A DNA stretch of 64,000 nt from Butyrivibrio sp. VCB2006 (GCF_000420945.1 NZ_ATVX01000006.1:124001-188000); one strand, 5' to 3'. Shown: positions 53,048 through 63,238, counted from the first letter of the stretch. Notes: generated from the sequence alone by a model not told the origin. Translations and numbers: made by a program.

Positions 53048-56000
53048 ATGATTTCTAAGGATTACACACTTGGCATTGATATTGGATCAACTACTGTTAA
53101 AATTGCGCTTTTGGACGCAGATCATAATATCATTTTTTCCGATTATAAAAGACATTTTGCCAATATCCAGGAAACCCTTTCCGATTTATTACAGGAGGCG
53201 GTTAAGGTAAGCGGTAATGTTACTCTTCATCCTGTAATCACAGGTTCCGGCGGACTTACATTGGCTAAGCATCTTGAAGTTCCATTCGTACAGGAGGTTA
53301 TTGCAGTATCTACTTCTCTTAAGGAGCTTGCCCCCAAGACTGATGTAGCTATCGAGCTTGGTGGTGAGGATGCCAAGATAATCTATTTCGAAGGCGGAAA
53401 CGTTGAACAGCGTATGAATGGTATCTGTGCCGGTGGTACAGGATCCTTTATTGATCAGATGGCAGCTCTTTTACAGACTGATGCCTCCGGTCTTAATGAT
53501 TATGCCAAAAATTATAATTCTCTCTATACTATTGCAGCTCGCTGCGGTGTATTTGCAAAATCTGATATTCAGCCTCTTATTAACGAAGGTGCAACCAAAG
53601 AGGATCTGGCAGCTTCTATATTCCAGGCTGTGGTTAACCAGACTATTTCAGGTCTTGCCTGCGGTAAACCAATCAGAGGACACGTTGCGTTTTTAGGTGG
53701 TCCTCTTCACTTCCTTGACCAGCTTAAGGCTTCATTTGTCAGAACCTTGAATCTGGACGAGGAACATACTATCGATACAGACAATTCTCATTTGTTTGCA
53801 GCCATTGGATCAGCTCTTAACGCCAAGGAAGAGACTTTCTATACAATGGACGAAATGGTCGGCAAGCTTTCACATAAGATTGTGATGGATGCTGAGGTTT
53901 CCAGACTTGATCCTCTTTTCAAAAATGAGGAAGACTACAAGGAATTCAGAAACAGACAGGATCAGTATAAGGTTAAGACAAGAAAGCTTGATTCATACAA
54001 GGGTAAGGCTTTCCTTGGAATTGATGCCGGATCAACAACAACTAAGTGTGCTCTTATAAGTGAGGACGGAGATCTTCTTTACTCTTTCTATTCAAGCAAT
54101 AATGGAAGTCCTCTTAAGACAGCTATATCTTCAATTCAGGAGATTTACAAGCTGATGCCACAGGGCGTAGAGATAGCCAGAGCCTGCTCAACAGGTTACG
54201 GCGAAGCTCTTCTTAAATCTGCTCTCCTTCTTGATGATGGCGAAGTCGAGACAATTGCCCACTACAATGCTGCTGCATTCTTTGATCCCGAAGTTGACTG
54301 CATCCTTGATATCGGTGGTCAGGATATGAAGTGCATCCATATCAAAAATCAGTCCGTTGATTCCGTTCAGCTCAATGAAGCATGTTCTTCAGGCTGCGGT
54401 TCCTTTATTGAGACCTTCGCCAAGTCTCTTGATTATAGTGTTCAGGATTTTGCCAAGGTTGCACTTTACGCAAAATCTCCTGTAGATCTTGGTACAAGAT
54501 GTACAGTATTTATGAACTCAAGAGTTAAGCAGGCCCAGAAGGAAGGCGCAGATGTTGCCGATATCTCCTCCGGTCTTGCATATTCAGTAATTAAGAATGC
54601 TCTTTTCAAGGTTATTAAGGTTTCAGATGCCAAGGATCTTGGAAATCACATCGTTGTTCAGGGTGGTACCTTCTATAACGACGCTGTACTCAGAGCTTTT
54701 GAGATTATATCCGGTGCTCAGGCTATTCGCCCTGACATTGCAGGAATCATGGGTGCTTTCGGTGCTGCTCTTATTGCAAGAGATAGATTCTCCGTGACCG
54801 AAGGCTATAAAACAACCATGCTCTCTATTGACCAGATCAATAGTCTTGAGTATACAACCAGCATGACTACCTGTCAGGGATGCACCAACCACTGCAGACT
54901 TACTGTCAACAAATTTACAGGCGGCCGTCAGCACATTTCCGGTAACAGATGTGAAAGAGGTATCGGTAAAGTAAAAAATGCGGAAGGCATTCCAAACCTT
55001 TTCGATTACAAATATAAGAGACTCTTTGGATATGAACCTCTTACAGCTGACAAAGCTCCAAGAGGTACTGTAGGTATTCCAAGAGTACTTAATTTCTACG
55101 AAAACTATCCATTCTGGTTTACATTCTTTACAAAGCTTGGTTACAGAGTTGTTCTCTCACCTCGTTCAACTCACCAGATTTACGAGCTTGGTATTGAGTC
55201 CATTCCTAGTGAATCAGAGTGTTACCCAGCCAAAATCAGCCACGGTCATATTGAATGGCTGATCAAGCAGAAGGTTGACTTCATCTTCTACCCGGGTCTT
55301 TTCTATGAACGTGAAGAAGTTGAAGGTGCAACCAACCATTACAACTGCCCTATCGTTACTTCATATTCAGAGAATATCAAGAACAACGTAGAGGCTATTA
55401 CGAACGGCGATGTTAAGTTAAGAAACCCATTTATGGCCTTCACATCACTTGAGACTGCTACTACAGCACTTGTTAAGGAGTTCAAAGAAATCCCTGCTGA
55501 AGAAATCATTGCTGCAGCTAAGGATGGCTGGGATGAAATGAATAAGGCCAGAAAAGATGTCCAGAAAAAGGGTGAAGAAACCCTTAAGTGGATTGAAGAA
55601 AACGGCAAGCATGGTATAGTTCTTGCAGGACGTCCATATCATATTGATCCTGAGATTAATCATGGTATTCCTGATATGATCTGTTCTTATGGTGTAGCTG
55701 TTCTTACAGAGGATAGTGTTTCACACCTTGGACACCCTGACAGGCCGCTTATTGTATCCGACCAGTGGATGTATCATTCAAGACTGTATGCGGCAGCAAG
55801 CTTTGTAAGAACCAGAGAAGATCTTGACCTTATCCAGCTTAATTCCTTTGGATGTGGTCTGGATGCTGTTACTACCGATCAGGTTAACGACATTCTTTCC
55901 GGATCAGATAAGATTTATACCTGCCTCAAAATTGATGAAGTTAACAATCTTGGAAGCGCACGTATCAGAGTTCGTTCTCTTCTTGCAGCTATTCGTGTAC

Positions 56001-57298
56001 GCAAGCAAAAGAATAAAGTAAGAACAATAAATGAGACAGCTAATCACAGAGTACTGTTTACAGAGGATATGCGTAAGAATTACACACTTCTCTGCCCACA
56101 GATGTCTCCTATACACTTTGACATTTTAGAGCCGGCCTTTGCAGCTTGCGGTTACAACTTTGTTGTAATGCAAAACGACAACAGACATGCAATTGATATG
56201 GGACTTAAGTACGTTAATAATGATGCCTGCTACCCTTCACTTTGGGTTGTTGGACAGATTATGGACGAGCTCCATTCAGGTAAGTATGACCTTAACAGAA
56301 CTGCTGTCATTATGTCTCAGACAGGTGGCGGATGTCGAGCAACTAACTACGTAGGCTTTATCAGAAGAGCCCTCAAGAAAGCCGGAATGGAACAGATTCC
56401 AGTAGTTTCTCTTAACCTTAGTAAGCTGGAGTCTAATCCAGGCTTCCATATTAACTTTGAAATGCTTGAAAGAGCTGCTTACGGCACAGTATTCGGAGAT
56501 ATTTTCATGAGATGTGTTTATAGAATGCGTCCTTATGAAAAGGTTAAGGGTTCCGTAGATGCCTGCCATGAGAAATGGCTTCCTGTTGTAAAAGAATTCG
56601 TTACAGCTAAGCACATGTCTTTTATTAAGTTCCAGAGACTGTGCAGACAGATTATCGAAGACTTTGACAGAATTGAAATTACAGATGAAGTTAAACCAAG
56701 AGTAGGTGTTGTTGGTGAGATTCTTGTTAAATTTGCTCCTGCAGCCAATAACCATCTTGTTGAACTTTTAGAAGCAGAAGGAGCCGAGGCTGTTGTTCCT
56801 GATCTTATTGACTTCATGCTCTACTGCTTCTACAACCAGATTTATAAGGCTGAGGAACTTGGTACCTCCAAGAAGACAGCCAAACTTATGAAAGCATCAA
56901 TCTGGGCAATAGAGAAACTTCGCAGTGGTGCTTCGAAGGCCTTCGAAAGAAGTGTACACTTCGAGCCACCGACAAGCATTTACAAGCTTGTTGAATATGC
57001 AGAGCCTATCGTATCAATCGGTAACCAGACCGGTGAAGGATGGTTCCTGACAGGAGAAATGGTAGAACTTATCAAGGAAGGCGCCACAAATATTGTATGT
57101 ACACAGCCATTTGGTTGTCTTCCTAACCACGTAGTTGGTAAGGGTGTTATCAAACAGATGCGTCATATGTATCCGGGTTGCAACATTGTTGCTATCGATT
57201 ACGATCCTGGTGCTTCAGAAGTTAACCAGCTCAACCGAATCAAACTTATGCTCTCTACCGCTCAGCGTAAAGTTGACGAAGAGAAAAAGATAGTATAA
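53048..57298 (+). CDS. Giant 2-hydroxyacyl-CoA dehydratase activase-related protein, 1416 aa
   Basis: Two tandem ASKHA ATPase domains (BcrAD/BadFG type) begin with GIDIGSTTVK (residue 9) and GIDAGSTTTK (near 326). Each keeps the two cysteines that in HgdC bridge a 4Fe-4S cluster at the dimer interface: C127 (NGICAGGTG) and C166 (AARCGVF) in domain 1, NEACSSG and GTRCTVF in domain 2. A Cys-rich linker (TTCQGCTNHC) leads to a DUF2229-type and a dehydratase-like region (about 660-1400) with SECYPAK and NNDACYPS motifs. Predicted ATP-driven low-potential electron transfer; substrate unknown. GAGGTG precedes the ATG. Confidence 0.85.
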   Translation: MISKDYTLGIDIGSTTVKIALLDADHNIIFSDYKRHFANIQETLSDLLQEAVKVSGNVTLHPVITGSGGLTLAKHLEVPFVQEVIAVSTSLKELAPKTDVAIELGGEDAKIIYFEGGNVEQRMNGICAGGTGSFIDQMAALLQTDASGLNDYAKNYNSLYTIAARCGVFAKSDIQPLINEGATKEDLAASIFQAVVNQTISGLACGKPIRGHVAFLGGPLHFLDQLKASFVRTLNLDEEHTIDTDNSHLFAAIGSALNAKEETFYTMDEMVGKLSHKIVMDAEVSRLDPLFKNEEDYKEFRNRQDQYKVKTRKLDSYKGKAFLGIDAGSTTTKCALISEDGDLLYSFYSSNNGSPLKTAISSIQEIYKLMPQGVEIARACSTGYGEALLKSALLLDDGEVETIAHYNAAAFFDPEVDCILDIGGQDMKCIHIKNQSVDSVQLNEACSSGCGSFIETFAKSLDYSVQDFAKVALYAKSPVDLGTRCTVFMNSRVKQAQKEGADVADISSGLAYSVIKNALFKVIKVSDAKDLGNHIVVQGGTFYNDAVLRAFEIISGAQAIRPDIAGIMGAFGAALIARDRFSVTEGYKTTMLSIDQINSLEYTTSMTTCQGCTNHCRLTVNKFTGGRQHISGNRCERGIGKVKNAEGIPNLFDYKYKRLFGYEPLTADKAPRGTVGIPRVLNFYENYPFWFTFFTKLGYRVVLSPRSTHQIYELGIESIPSESECYPAKISHGHIEWLIKQKVDFIFYPGLFYEREEVEGATNHYNCPIVTSYSENIKNNVEAITNGDVKLRNPFMAFTSLETATTALVKEFKEIPAEEIIAAAKDGWDEMNKARKDVQKKGEETLKWIEENGKHGIVLAGRPYHIDPEINHGIPDMICSYGVAVLTEDSVSHLGHPDRPLIVSDQWMYHSRLYAAASFVRTREDLDLIQLNSFGCGLDAVTTDQVNDILSGSDKIYTCLKIDEVNNLGSARIRVRSLLAAIRVRKQKNKVRTINETANHRVLFTEDMRKNYTLLCPQMSPIHFDILEPAFAACGYNFVVMQNDNRHAIDMGLKYVNNDACYPSLWVVGQIMDELHSGKYDLNRTAVIMSQTGGGCRATNYVGFIRRALKKAGMEQIPVVSLNLSKLESNPGFHINFEMLERAAYGTVFGDIFMRCVYRMRPYEKVKGSVDACHEKWLPVVKEFVTAKHMSFIKFQRLCRQIIEDFDRIEITDEVKPRVGVVGEILVKFAPAANNHLVELLEAEGAEAVVPDLIDFMLYCFYNQIYKAEELGTSKKTAKLMKASIWAIEKLRSGASKAFERSVHFEPPTSIYKLVEYAEPIVSIGNQTGEGWFLTGEMVELIKEGATNIVCTQPFGCLPNHVVGKGVIKQMRHMYPGCNIVAIDYDPGASEVNQLNRIKLMLSTAQRKVDEEKKIV

Positions 57299-57302
57299 AA
57301 AG

Positions 57303-57331
57303 AAAAGTGGCCTTATGGCCACTTTTCTTTT
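57303..57331. terminator. Bidirectional terminator between convergent genes
   Basis: Perfect 10-bp stem AAAAGTGGCC (57303-57312) and GGCCACTTTT (57317-57326), TTAT loop, T-rich on the plus strand (CTTTTTA) and on the minus strand (CTTTTTATA). Confidence 0.9.
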
Positions 57332-60135
57332 TATCTGGAATGTCTACGATGAGATCTTCTGATTCTCCAGAGGTTTATATAACAAATAAGTGCAAGTACC
57401 AGTGCAACGAGTATCACAATGATAAGCTGGAGTACTAGTTTATTAACATTTACCGCTTCGTAAGCTATAGAATACTCAGAGAACTTGTCTGTTCGGAAAG
57501 TGATCGTATCCGGATTATAATCAAGGTCTCTTAGGATATCTACTGTACCGTTGTGGTTACGAAGAATACAGTATTCTCTTCCATTCTTTTTGTATTCTTC
57601 AGGAATAGGAAGAGTTACAAGAAGCTCTGCTCCTGTTCTTGTTAATACTTCGCTATTACCATTTTCTGATTTCATAATAAAGAAATCAAAGTAACAAAGC
57701 GGCTTATAGCCTATCTTGGACTGCATAAGTTTCTTGTTCTTGGCATCAACAGTAGCAGTATTATCTGTAATACTAACATTAAAGAGAATTGGATTTCCGC
57801 TAAGTACTGCAATCTTCTCATCATCAGAAAGTGATGCTGAAACAACAGTCTCAAAGTTAATAAGGGATGGATTATCGTAGTAAAGTCCCTGTGTGGTTTC
57901 CTGTGTATAAGAAGCAAAGGTATTATTTACAGTAACTTGAAGAGTACCTATCTCGTATGCTTCTTTTAACAGCGCCATCTCAGCATTATCATTAATGAGC
58001 TTTCTAACCTGAGCATCATCAAGTCCGTATTTAGCCATAATACTGTTTGACGGAGGCTCGATCTCACCATCAATTACAGCAGGTGTTTCTTCTAGAGGAA
58101 CAAAAGTATCTTCAATATATGTTTCCCCATCCAGTTCTTCTATTTCTTCCTTAGCTTCTTCTTTAACAACATTCTGTTCAGGAAGTGCACCCTGATTGGC
58201 TGTATCTTCATTATATTCTGTCTTTTTAGTCTCCTGCTTTTTGGGAGCTACCGACTGCTGCTTAGAAGTATTATTCTGCTTGGCTGGAGCAGTCTGAATC
58301 TTTTCAAAGGTAGCTGTTATTGAATGCCCCTGGCCAATCTTGTTAAAGGTATAACTTCCTGCCTGTCCAATGTTCTTTCCATCTACTGTAACATTCTTTA
58401 CCGTATAGCCACTATTAGGAACGATCTGATAAGTTACACTTCCGCCTTCAGCCACTACATATTCACCGCTTGGGACTATTGCACCACCCTCATTGGTAAT
58501 TCCGGATACAAGCTTATAGGTCTTGGCTTCTTTCTTTCTAAAGCTGGCAGTAATATTCAAATCATTTTCAATGTTATTTATAACATATTCGTCATTATAA
58601 GAAACTATCTGGCCATTTATTATCCAGCCTGCAAATTCGTAGCCATCATATGCTCTTTGCTTAATTACAACCTTTTTCCCCTTATCATATTTACCTGCAC
58701 CTTCGTATGTACCAGTATCCTGAGGTGTAACACCAACATAAACGTTGTACTGATTACGAACAAAAACTGCAGTGATATTTCTATCAGAGGTTACATTGTT
58801 AAGCTGGATTGAACTAGATGTGCTAAGAGTCTTATTATTTTCTACAAATTCCTTAAAAGCAAATCCTGACTTTGCCTTGGCAGTAATTGTAACTGCACCG
58901 CCGCTCTGGATTGTACAACTGTCTGTAACAGTTCCACCATCTGAATTATTTACGATTGTTTTGATATAGCAGGTAGTTCTATTAAACTTAGCAACAATCT
59001 TCCTGTCTGAAGTGATGTTGGTCAGATCAAAAGCAGGAGATGTAGAAATCAGATTTGAGCCCTCATACCAGCCGCTAAAACTAAAGTTATTATTTGGTGA
59101 AGCAGATACTCTTACAGATCCGCCATTTCTTACCGCACCACCACCGGCAACCGCACCTGCTCCTACAGGATCAGCAGATACGCTAACCATATGATCAACT
59201 TGCTGAAGATTTACTATCGCGCTTGCATAATACCTGGAGTCCTGCTTGGATGTTGCAATTACACCTATTGTAGAGGATGTTTCACTTGCATCAACTTTAA
59301 GGATTCCATCTGAACTAATACTTGTTTTATTTGTATTATTTCCTGTAATTGACCAGTTTACTTTAGAATCATAATTGTTACCGCCGGTAACTTTAGCTGT
59401 AAATTGGTATGATTTTCCGCAAGGCAGCGTAATGTTTGAAGGAATTATCTCTACGCTTGTAATATACGGAGCATTCTTTTTAATGGTCATAGTAACAGTA
59501 ACTTTAACCCTGTGATGCTGCCTTATATCATCACCTGAATAAAAAACGTAATAAGCGGAATACTCACCTTCAGGAAGATCTGTATATGCAGTTATATAAA
59601 ATGGAACCTGTGAACCGGGAACTGTATTAAGATCGCCACCGGGCGCTATCTCAAGTTCAAAGGCTGTAGATGGATCATACTCATCCCAGGTAAGGAAGAA
59701 TGCATTATCACCTGTGTTGACAATACTGAATCTTTGGTAATCAACATAATCATTCTGGTATACTGTTCCAAATTTAAGATTCGGAGTGTAACAGGTAAGA
59801 TCGTAATCAAAAGGATCAGGTTCAGAACTCTGCTGTGGAGTATCAGTATTCTCTGTTCCATCTGATGAGCCACTATCGCCATTATTGTTATTCACATCAG
59901 GCTCCTGAGGTTCTTCCAGCGCAGGATCCGGCTCTACATACTGTTCCATAGAATATTCGTCGATTTGAAAATCTGAACTATTATAGCTTTCCCCTTCATC
60001 AGCCTCGACTAAAAGTAAAATACCGCCATTATCTCTAGCATATACCACGCACAACTGAAGAGTACAAACAGCTGTAAGAAGCAGGCAAATGGCTAAAACA
60101 ATGGCGTTTACCCTAACAAAGAAATTCTTTTTCAT
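57331..60135 (-). CDS. Membrane-anchored surface protein with InlB-type B-repeats, 934 aa
   Basis: Signal peptide (about 1-34), an acidic low-complexity linker (45-108), an Ig/ASPM-like beta domain (about 110-225) and a Big_2-like domain (about 230-320). Four divergent InlB-type B-repeats follow (about 325-620), recognised by recurring GWYEG/AGWII-type aromatic cores and ITSDRxIxAxF strands. Then a Lys/Gln-rich linker, a C-terminal domain, one membrane helix (about 895-915) and the basic tail RIRRSHRRHSR. No LPxTG sortase motif. Likely adhesion or surface interaction; the ligand is unknown. Confidence 0.85.
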   Translation of the reverse strand: MKKNFFVRVNAIVLAICLLLTAVCTLQLCVVYARDNGGILLLVEADEGESYNSSDFQIDEYSMEQYVEPDPALEEPQEPDVNNNNGDSGSSDGTENTDTPQQSSEPDPFDYDLTCYTPNLKFGTVYQNDYVDYQRFSIVNTGDNAFFLTWDEYDPSTAFELEIAPGGDLNTVPGSQVPFYITAYTDLPEGEYSAYYVFYSGDDIRQHHRVKVTVTMTIKKNAPYITSVEIIPSNITLPCGKSYQFTAKVTGGNNYDSKVNWSITGNNTNKTSISSDGILKVDASETSSTIGVIATSKQDSRYYASAIVNLQQVDHMVSVSADPVGAGAVAGGGAVRNGGSVRVSASPNNNFSFSGWYEGSNLISTSPAFDLTNITSDRKIVAKFNRTTCYIKTIVNNSDGGTVTDSCTIQSGGAVTITAKAKSGFAFKEFVENNKTLSTSSSIQLNNVTSDRNITAVFVRNQYNVYVGVTPQDTGTYEGAGKYDKGKKVVIKQRAYDGYEFAGWIINGQIVSYNDEYVINNIENDLNITASFRKKEAKTYKLVSGITNEGGAIVPSGEYVVAEGGSVTYQIVPNSGYTVKNVTVDGKNIGQAGSYTFNKIGQGHSITATFEKIQTAPAKQNNTSKQQSVAPKKQETKKTEYNEDTANQGALPEQNVVKEEAKEEIEELDGETYIEDTFVPLEETPAVIDGEIEPPSNSIMAKYGLDDAQVRKLINDNAEMALLKEAYEIGTLQVTVNNTFASYTQETTQGLYYDNPSLINFETVVSASLSDDEKIAVLSGNPILFNVSITDNTATVDAKNKKLMQSKIGYKPLCYFDFFIMKSENGNSEVLTRTGAELLVTLPIPEEYKKNGREYCILRNHNGTVDILRDLDYNPDTITFRTDKFSEYSIAYEAVNVNKLVLQLIIVILVALVLALICYINLWRIRRSHRRHSR

Positions 60136-60205
60136 TATATTCCCTCCTCATCGAAATAAAACTTCACTCTCCTATGATAACATTTATAAATGCACTAAAT
60201 TATAA

Positions 60206-60241
60206 AAAAATCCTGAAAGTTTTTTAGCTTTCAGGATTTTT
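60206..60241. terminator. Bidirectional terminator
   Basis: 14-bp stem AAAAATCCTGAAAG (60206-60219) with CTTTCAGGATTTTT (60228-60241), 8-nt T-rich loop. It ends the 194-aa gene on the minus strand and separates it from the surface protein. Confidence 0.85.
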
Positions 60242-60268
60242 ATACGAATATGAAATTAAATTGGAAAT

Positions 60269-60853
60269 TTATTCTGTTGCTGTTTTGGCAGATACTATAT
60301 TTTTAACCAATGCATCCATTGACGTATCTGTGTAAGATTGTCCATTAATATCAGCAAAGAAATTAATCTTTCCATCCTTACCAAGACGGATTCCAAAATT
60401 GGAAATCTCATCTTTATCATCGGTATTTTCACCGATCTTTTGGTTCAGATCAGATATCTTATTCATAGCATCATCAATCTGTCCCATCAGCTTATCTTTA
60501 GCCTCCTTATCTTTTGGATCGTCAGAAGCAAGAAGCTTCATCTCATCCTCAGATAAGATAATACTGTACTCCAGATCTCCGCCAATCTGAGACAAATCAT
60601 CATTAGGTCCTGCTACGAATACATCGGCATTGTCATATTTCTTTTGCAAAAGATCTACAACCTTGCCATACATCTCAACTTCCGGCGAAAACTCAACCTT
60701 GGCGCTCTCGCCAAATTTACTAGCCACACTGGAAGCCTTCTTTTCTGCTGTATCTTTTCCCGGGCCTCTGATCTTGTTACCAGCCACCCTGTCTCTGGAG
60801 TTGTCAACACCACGATACAGGCTGCTAATGTTACCATTAACGTTATTAGCCAT
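60269..60853 (-). CDS. Unknown soluble protein, about 194 aa
   Basis: Begins MANNVNGNISSLYRG and is rich in Asp, Lys and Asn. It has a disordered, basic first 45 residues, then a mixed domain with FSPEVEMYGKVVDLL, a glutamate-rich helix (EDEMKLLASDDPKDK) and a beta end (KINFFADINGQSYT). No signal peptide or membrane span. AAGGAGGAAAG before the ATG at 60853 decides the start; the longer frame adds eight codons. It resembles uncharacterised Lachnospiraceae proteins of similar length, but I give no family name. Confidence 0.75.
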   Translation of the reverse strand: MANNVNGNISSLYRGVDNSRDRVAGNKIRGPGKDTAEKKASSVASKFGESAKVEFSPEVEMYGKVVDLLQKKYDNADVFVAGPNDDLSQIGGDLEYSIILSEDEMKLLASDDPKDKEAKDKLMGQIDDAMNKISDLNQKIGENTDDKDEISNFGIRLGKDGKINFFADINGQSYTDTSMDALVKNIVSAKTATE

Positions 60854-60876
60854 AGCTTTCCTCCTTGAATAATACA

Positions 60877-60894
60877 CGTAGAATCCTTTCTACG
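60877..60894 (-). promoter_or_regulatory. Small hairpin in the leader of the 194-aa gene
   Basis: CGTAGAA (60877-60883) and TTCTACG (60888-60894) around a TCCT loop (AGGA on the RNA), directly upstream of the ribosome binding site. It may shield or shape the translation start. Confidence 0.35.
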
Positions 60895-61009
60895 GGACAA
60901 AACACCATAAGGACATACTATTCCATTACAGTTTTCCTTATACTTAAGTTCACCGTAACATCCCAGAAGGCAAATAACAATTAAAACTTTATTAAATTAA
61001 ACCCTAAAC

Positions 61010-61046
61010 GAAAAAAACTTCCAGATAAAAAAGTTTATCTGGAAGT
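61010..61046 (-). terminator. Terminator of the cytidylate-kinase-like gene
   Basis: Perfect 13-bp stem ACTTCCAGATAAA (61017-61029) with TTTATCTGGAAGT (61034-61046); on the minus strand it is followed by TTTTTTTCG. Confidence 0.85.
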
Positions 61047-61071
61047 AAAATTTCAATATATCAAAAAAGCC

Positions 61072-61704
61072 TTATTTTCTCTGAAACTCAAAGTCTTCAA
61101 CATACTGAGTAATGAACTTAACAGTACCCTCAATTCCAAGAATGCTGGAATTGATAGAAAGATCATAGCTGTCAGCTCTTCCCCACTTCTTGGATGAGTA
61201 ATAATTGTAGTAGCTCTGACGCTGCTTGTCCTTTTTGCTCATCATATCTCTGGCCTGATCATCAGTCTTAACATCTGCAAAGCGCTCTTTAATTCGCTTG
61301 ATCTTAGTCTCTTCATCAGCATGAATAAAGATATTAAGAACATTATCAAAGTCACTCAGAGCATAATCTGCGCAACGTCCAACAATTACGCATGGACCTT
61401 CTTCAGCAATTTTCTTGATTGTATCAAACTGAGCAAGGAAAACCTTATGGCTGATAGGCATATCAACAAAGCTTGAAGCATTATAGCCAAAAGAATATGT
61501 ATCCATTACCAGGTTATACAAAAATGAATTCGTGGGTCTCTCGTCATGGTTCTGGATCATTTCTTCGCAAAATCCGCTTTCCTTGGCAGCTCTGCTAAGA
61601 AGCTCTTTATCATAGCATTTAATGCCATAATTCTTGGCCAGCATCTCGCCGATTTCTCTTCCTCCGGATCCAAACTGTCGTCCAATCGTAATAATTGTAT
61701 TCAT
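61072..61704 (-). CDS. Cytidylate-kinase-like family protein, 210 aa
   Basis: P-loop kinase of the Cytidylate_kin2 type. The ATP-binding loop GRQFGSGGREIG is at about residues 8-19 and VGRCADYAL near 105; a Lys/Arg lid (IKRIKERF) follows. These proteins are distinct from canonical Cmk and their substrate is not established. AGGGGTG precedes the ATG by 5 nt. Confidence 0.8.
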   Translation of the reverse strand: MNTIITIGRQFGSGGREIGEMLAKNYGIKCYDKELLSRAAKESGFCEEMIQNHDERPTNSFLYNLVMDTYSFGYNASSFVDMPISHKVFLAQFDTIKKIAEEGPCVIVGRCADYALSDFDNVLNIFIHADEETKIKRIKERFADVKTDDQARDMMSKKDKQRQSYYNYYSSKKWGRADSYDLSINSSILGIEGTVKFITQYVEDFEFQRK

Positions 61705-61752
61705 ACACTCACCCCTTTTATCTCAATAAGAAAGCCTTTTCTTTATTTTAAC

Positions 61753-62682
61753 TTATTTAAGAACATTCAGCAAATGATTAAAATACTCAGGTAGAGGCGC
61801 ATCAGTCTCTACATACTGACCACTGGAGGGATGAACAAATCCCAAAGTCTTGGCATGAAGGCACTGGCCCTGCGTTTTAAACTTAGAATGTCTTCCGCCG
61901 GCGTATACTTCGTCCCCGAGAAGCGGATGTCCAATATGTGCCATATGAACCCTTATCTGATGAGTTCTGCCTGTCTGAAGCTTACATTCAATATAGGTAA
62001 ATCCGTCCTCCGGAAATCTCTTAAGCACCTTATAATGTGTAGATGCATATTTTCCATTAGGAACCACAGCCATCTTCTTGCGGTCAGTAGTACTTCTTCC
62101 TATGGGAGCTGTTATATCTCCTTCGTCATCCCCTAGAACACCATAACAGATAGCATGATAAACTCTGTTTATGGAATGATCCTTAAGCTGCTGAGCAATT
62201 TCCTTGTGAGCATTATCATTCTTACAGATAATTACAGAACCTGTAGTGTCTTTATCAATTCTATGAACAATTCCCGGCCTCATAACACCATTTATACCGG
62301 AAAGATTGTCCTTACAGTGGTACATAATGGCATTAACCAAGGTGTCTGTGTAATGCCCTGCTGCAGGGTGAACCACCATATCCTTGGGCTTATTGACCAC
62401 AACTACATCTCCATCCTCATATATGATATCCAAAGGGATGTCTTGAGGAAGAATCTGGGGTATTTCAACAGGTGGTATCTCCATGACAATCTCATCGTTT
62501 TCAGACACATGATAACTGGCCTTCACCACTTTACCATTACAGGAAACCTTCTTGTCATCAATAAGCTTTTTGATATAGGTTCTGGATAAGGAATCTATAA
62601 GCTCACTGATAAGCTTATCAATTCGCATTCCATCGTATTCATCTGTAACCAGAAATTCAAATAACTCACTTTTTTGATCCAT
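61753..62682 (-). CDS. rluD: 23S rRNA pseudouridine synthase RluD/YlyB-like, 309 aa
   Basis: S4 domain (about 14-75) and RluA catalytic domain with GIVHRIDKDTTG (Asp nucleophile) and TGRTHQIRVHMAHIGHP. The lspA gene directly upstream overlaps it by 17 bp, the same order as lspA-ylyB in Bacillus. The start overlaps the lspA 3' end, with AGGGAATT as binding site. Confidence 0.92.
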   Translation of the reverse strand: MDQKSELFEFLVTDEYDGMRIDKLISELIDSLSRTYIKKLIDDKKVSCNGKVVKASYHVSENDEIVMEIPPVEIPQILPQDIPLDIIYEDGDVVVVNKPKDMVVHPAAGHYTDTLVNAIMYHCKDNLSGINGVMRPGIVHRIDKDTTGSVIICKNDNAHKEIAQQLKDHSINRVYHAICYGVLGDDEGDITAPIGRSTTDRKKMAVVPNGKYASTHYKVLKRFPEDGFTYIECKLQTGRTHQIRVHMAHIGHPLLGDEVYAGGRHSKFKTQGQCLHAKTLGFVHPSSGQYVETDAPLPEYFNHLLNVLK

Positions 62683-63220
62683 TATTAAATTCCCTAAATT
62701 TGTTGTGCTGTCTAAAACTCAGGAAGTTAAAATCACTTTCCTTGTAATAGAACAGGAATAAAAAGACAAATACAAATGTGGCAACAGTTACATAAATATC
62801 AGCGACATTGAATATTGGAAAGTTGATAATGACAAAGTAAATAAAATCAACAACATAGTCGTTCTTAACTCTGTCAATCATATTTCCGGCAGCACCACTT
62901 GCAATAAATACAAGCAGTATGTGTAATATGTCATACTTTTTATCATCAGGAAGTCTGAATAATACATAGGCAATAATAAAAAGAATAAGTATTGCCACCA
63001 GAACAAAGAATACCTTCTGATTCTGAAGCATACCAAAGGCTGCACCTGAATTCTTGAGGAAGTTAAGCTCTAATACTCCGTTTATAATATTAAAAGCAGG
63101 TTTGTCCTGAAGGTGAACCACTGCAAGATGCTTGGTAAACTGATCCAAAAATACTAAAAGCACAATAAGAAGGGCATCTACTGCCAAAAAAATCTTCTTT
63201 TTCTTAGAAATCTTATTCAT
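62666..63220 (-). CDS. lspA: Lipoprotein signal peptidase LspA, 184 aa
   Basis: Aspartic protease that cleaves prolipoprotein signal peptides. Four membrane helices. The catalytic aspartates lie in GNMIDRV and FNVADIYV. LDQFTKHLA and NSGAAFGM are further signatures. The cytoplasmic ends are rich in Lys. AAAGGA is 10 nt upstream of the ATG. Confidence 0.95.
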   Translation of the reverse strand: MNKISKKKKIFLAVDALLIVLLVFLDQFTKHLAVVHLQDKPAFNIINGVLELNFLKNSGAAFGMLQNQKVFFVLVAILILFIIAYVLFRLPDDKKYDILHILLVFIASGAAGNMIDRVKNDYVVDFIYFVIINFPIFNVADIYVTVATFVFVFLFLFYYKESDFNFLSFRQHNKFREFNNGSKK

Positions 63221-63238
63221 GAAACCATGTTCCTTTAC

